A DNA stretch of 32,396 nt from SIG603 sp964370405 (GTDB taxonomy: Bacteria; Bacillota; Clostridia; Oscillospirales; Acutalibacteraceae). The stretch lies in the NCBI GenBank assembly GCA_964370405.1, contig CAYJJB010000012.1, positions 1-32,396 of the forward strand, written 5' to 3'. Of this stretch, positions 32,009-32,396 are shown piece after piece. The stretch's first letter is position 1. Every line of letters begins with the position of its first letter. Below the pieces are notes generated by a model that was given only the letters and a program-made list of their open reading frames with translations, was not told where the DNA came from and did no database searches. A program made the translations under genes and the position numbers.

Positions 32009-32396
32009 AATTTAAATCAATTCTTGTACCGTTAATTACTAATGCCTCTACATCTCTCCAATTTACAGCTGTATTAAATACAAAATTGCTTTCGACTATT
32101 AATTTATCGGAATCAAAATACTGCATATATGAATCTGTACTAAAATTATCTCCCATTTCATAAATATGGTCATTACTGTCCTTTGAAAAATATGAGTTTA
32201 GTAACACTACAGTATTATCAGGGTATATGATTTCGATTTTATTATTCTCGTAATAATCGTTTATTTTTTCAATTTCACCGATTAGAGTAAATGTGGAGCT
32301 TGAATAAATTAATGAAGTATAATTTACTGGGTATTTGTCGCATGTATTTACAGATATTTCTTTTTGAGTAGAATTAATAGTTTGTGATAAAGGTAT
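32007..32396 (-). CDS. Unrecognised protein, C-terminal 129 residues; 5' end outside the window
   Basis: An open frame runs without a stop from the right edge to TGA at 32007-32009. The visible part is 129 residues, polar and rich in Asn, Ser, Thr and Asp, with alternating beta-like stretches (TSLIYSSSTFTLIGEI, NKIEIIYPDNTVVLLNSYF, LIVESNFVFNTAVNW) and one cysteine. It contains no membrane span. The composition is like that of extracellular or lipoprotein domains in Clostridia, but I recognise no family. It shares its terminator with the MATE gene. An internal GTG at 32207 is not the start, because the frame is open well beyond it. Confidence 0.7.
   Translation of the reverse strand: MPLSQTINSTQKEISVNTCDKYPVNYTSLIYSSSTFTLIGEIEKINDYYENNKIEIIYPDNTVVLLNSYFSKDSNDHIYEMGDNFSTDSYMQYFDSDKLIVESNFVFNTAVNWRDVEALVINGTRIDLN

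Noticed and set aside
1..32396. CRISPR array, prophage, insertion sequence, toxin-antitoxin or defence island
   Set aside because: No regularly spaced repeats, integrase, transposase or recognised defence genes were found on either strand.

Overview
The window is low-GC, Gram-positive-type chromosomal DNA, most likely from an anaerobic member of the Clostridia. The evidence is gene order (infC-rpmI-rplT, dprA-topA-trmFO, plsX-rnc-radical SAM-smc-ftsY, yhbY-nadD-yqeK-rsfS-leuS), strong Shine-Dalgarno (SD) sequences, near-consensus sigma-A promoters, DUF1540 and DUF6320 proteins, and a PASTA kinase-like protein. Two runs of N (1307-1360 and 11580-11589) show a scaffolded draft or metagenome assembly. 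Both N runs have the wrong length, because the reading frame does not continue across either. The species cannot be named from the sequence.

Left part, 1-8.7 kb, accessory and envelope genes. A tRNA-Pro (GGG) is cut by the left edge. A plus-strand pair follows from its own promoter: a condensation-type acyltransferase and a zinc-ribbon membrane protein (DUF6320). Next is a methyl-accepting chemotaxis protein. A shared terminator separates it from minus-strand genes: a zinc-ribbon/pseudokinase/transmembrane/double-PASTA protein, a three-gene ABC-2 exporter operon (ATPase and two permeases), and a cysteine-rich tandem DUF1540 protein. Three of these transcription units have a perfect inverted repeat at the predicted transcription start.

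Central part, 8.7-30.4 kb. Twenty-one minus-strand genes are tightly packed: infC, rpmI, rplT, a SpoU-family methyltransferase, dprA, topA, trmFO, plsX, rnc, a radical SAM gene, smc, ftsY, a metallophosphoesterase, rdgB, yhbY, nadD, yqeK, rsfS, leuS, a histidine phosphatase and a tandem HD/HD-GYP protein. Most junctions overlap or are shorter than 30 bases. The set covers translation initiation, ribosome assembly and silencing, tRNA charging and modification, chromosome condensation, membrane protein targeting, phospholipid initiation, NAD synthesis and nucleotide-pool cleaning. The infC operon starts at a consensus promoter, followed by an attenuator leader with alternative terminator and antiterminator pairings. 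infC itself starts at AUU. The radical SAM gene can also only start at AUU if it is to keep its iron-sulfur motif.

Right part, 30.4-32.4 kb. A divergent promoter drives a MATE-family exporter. A bidirectional terminator then separates it from the 3' end of an unrecognised minus-strand gene that runs off the window.

The most notable observations are the AUU-started radical SAM gene beside the AUU-started infC, the PASTA pseudokinase lacking all the usual catalytic residues except the DFG aspartate, the acyltransferase/DUF6320 pair, and the palindromes at transcription starts. No CRISPR array, insertion sequence, prophage or defence island was seen.
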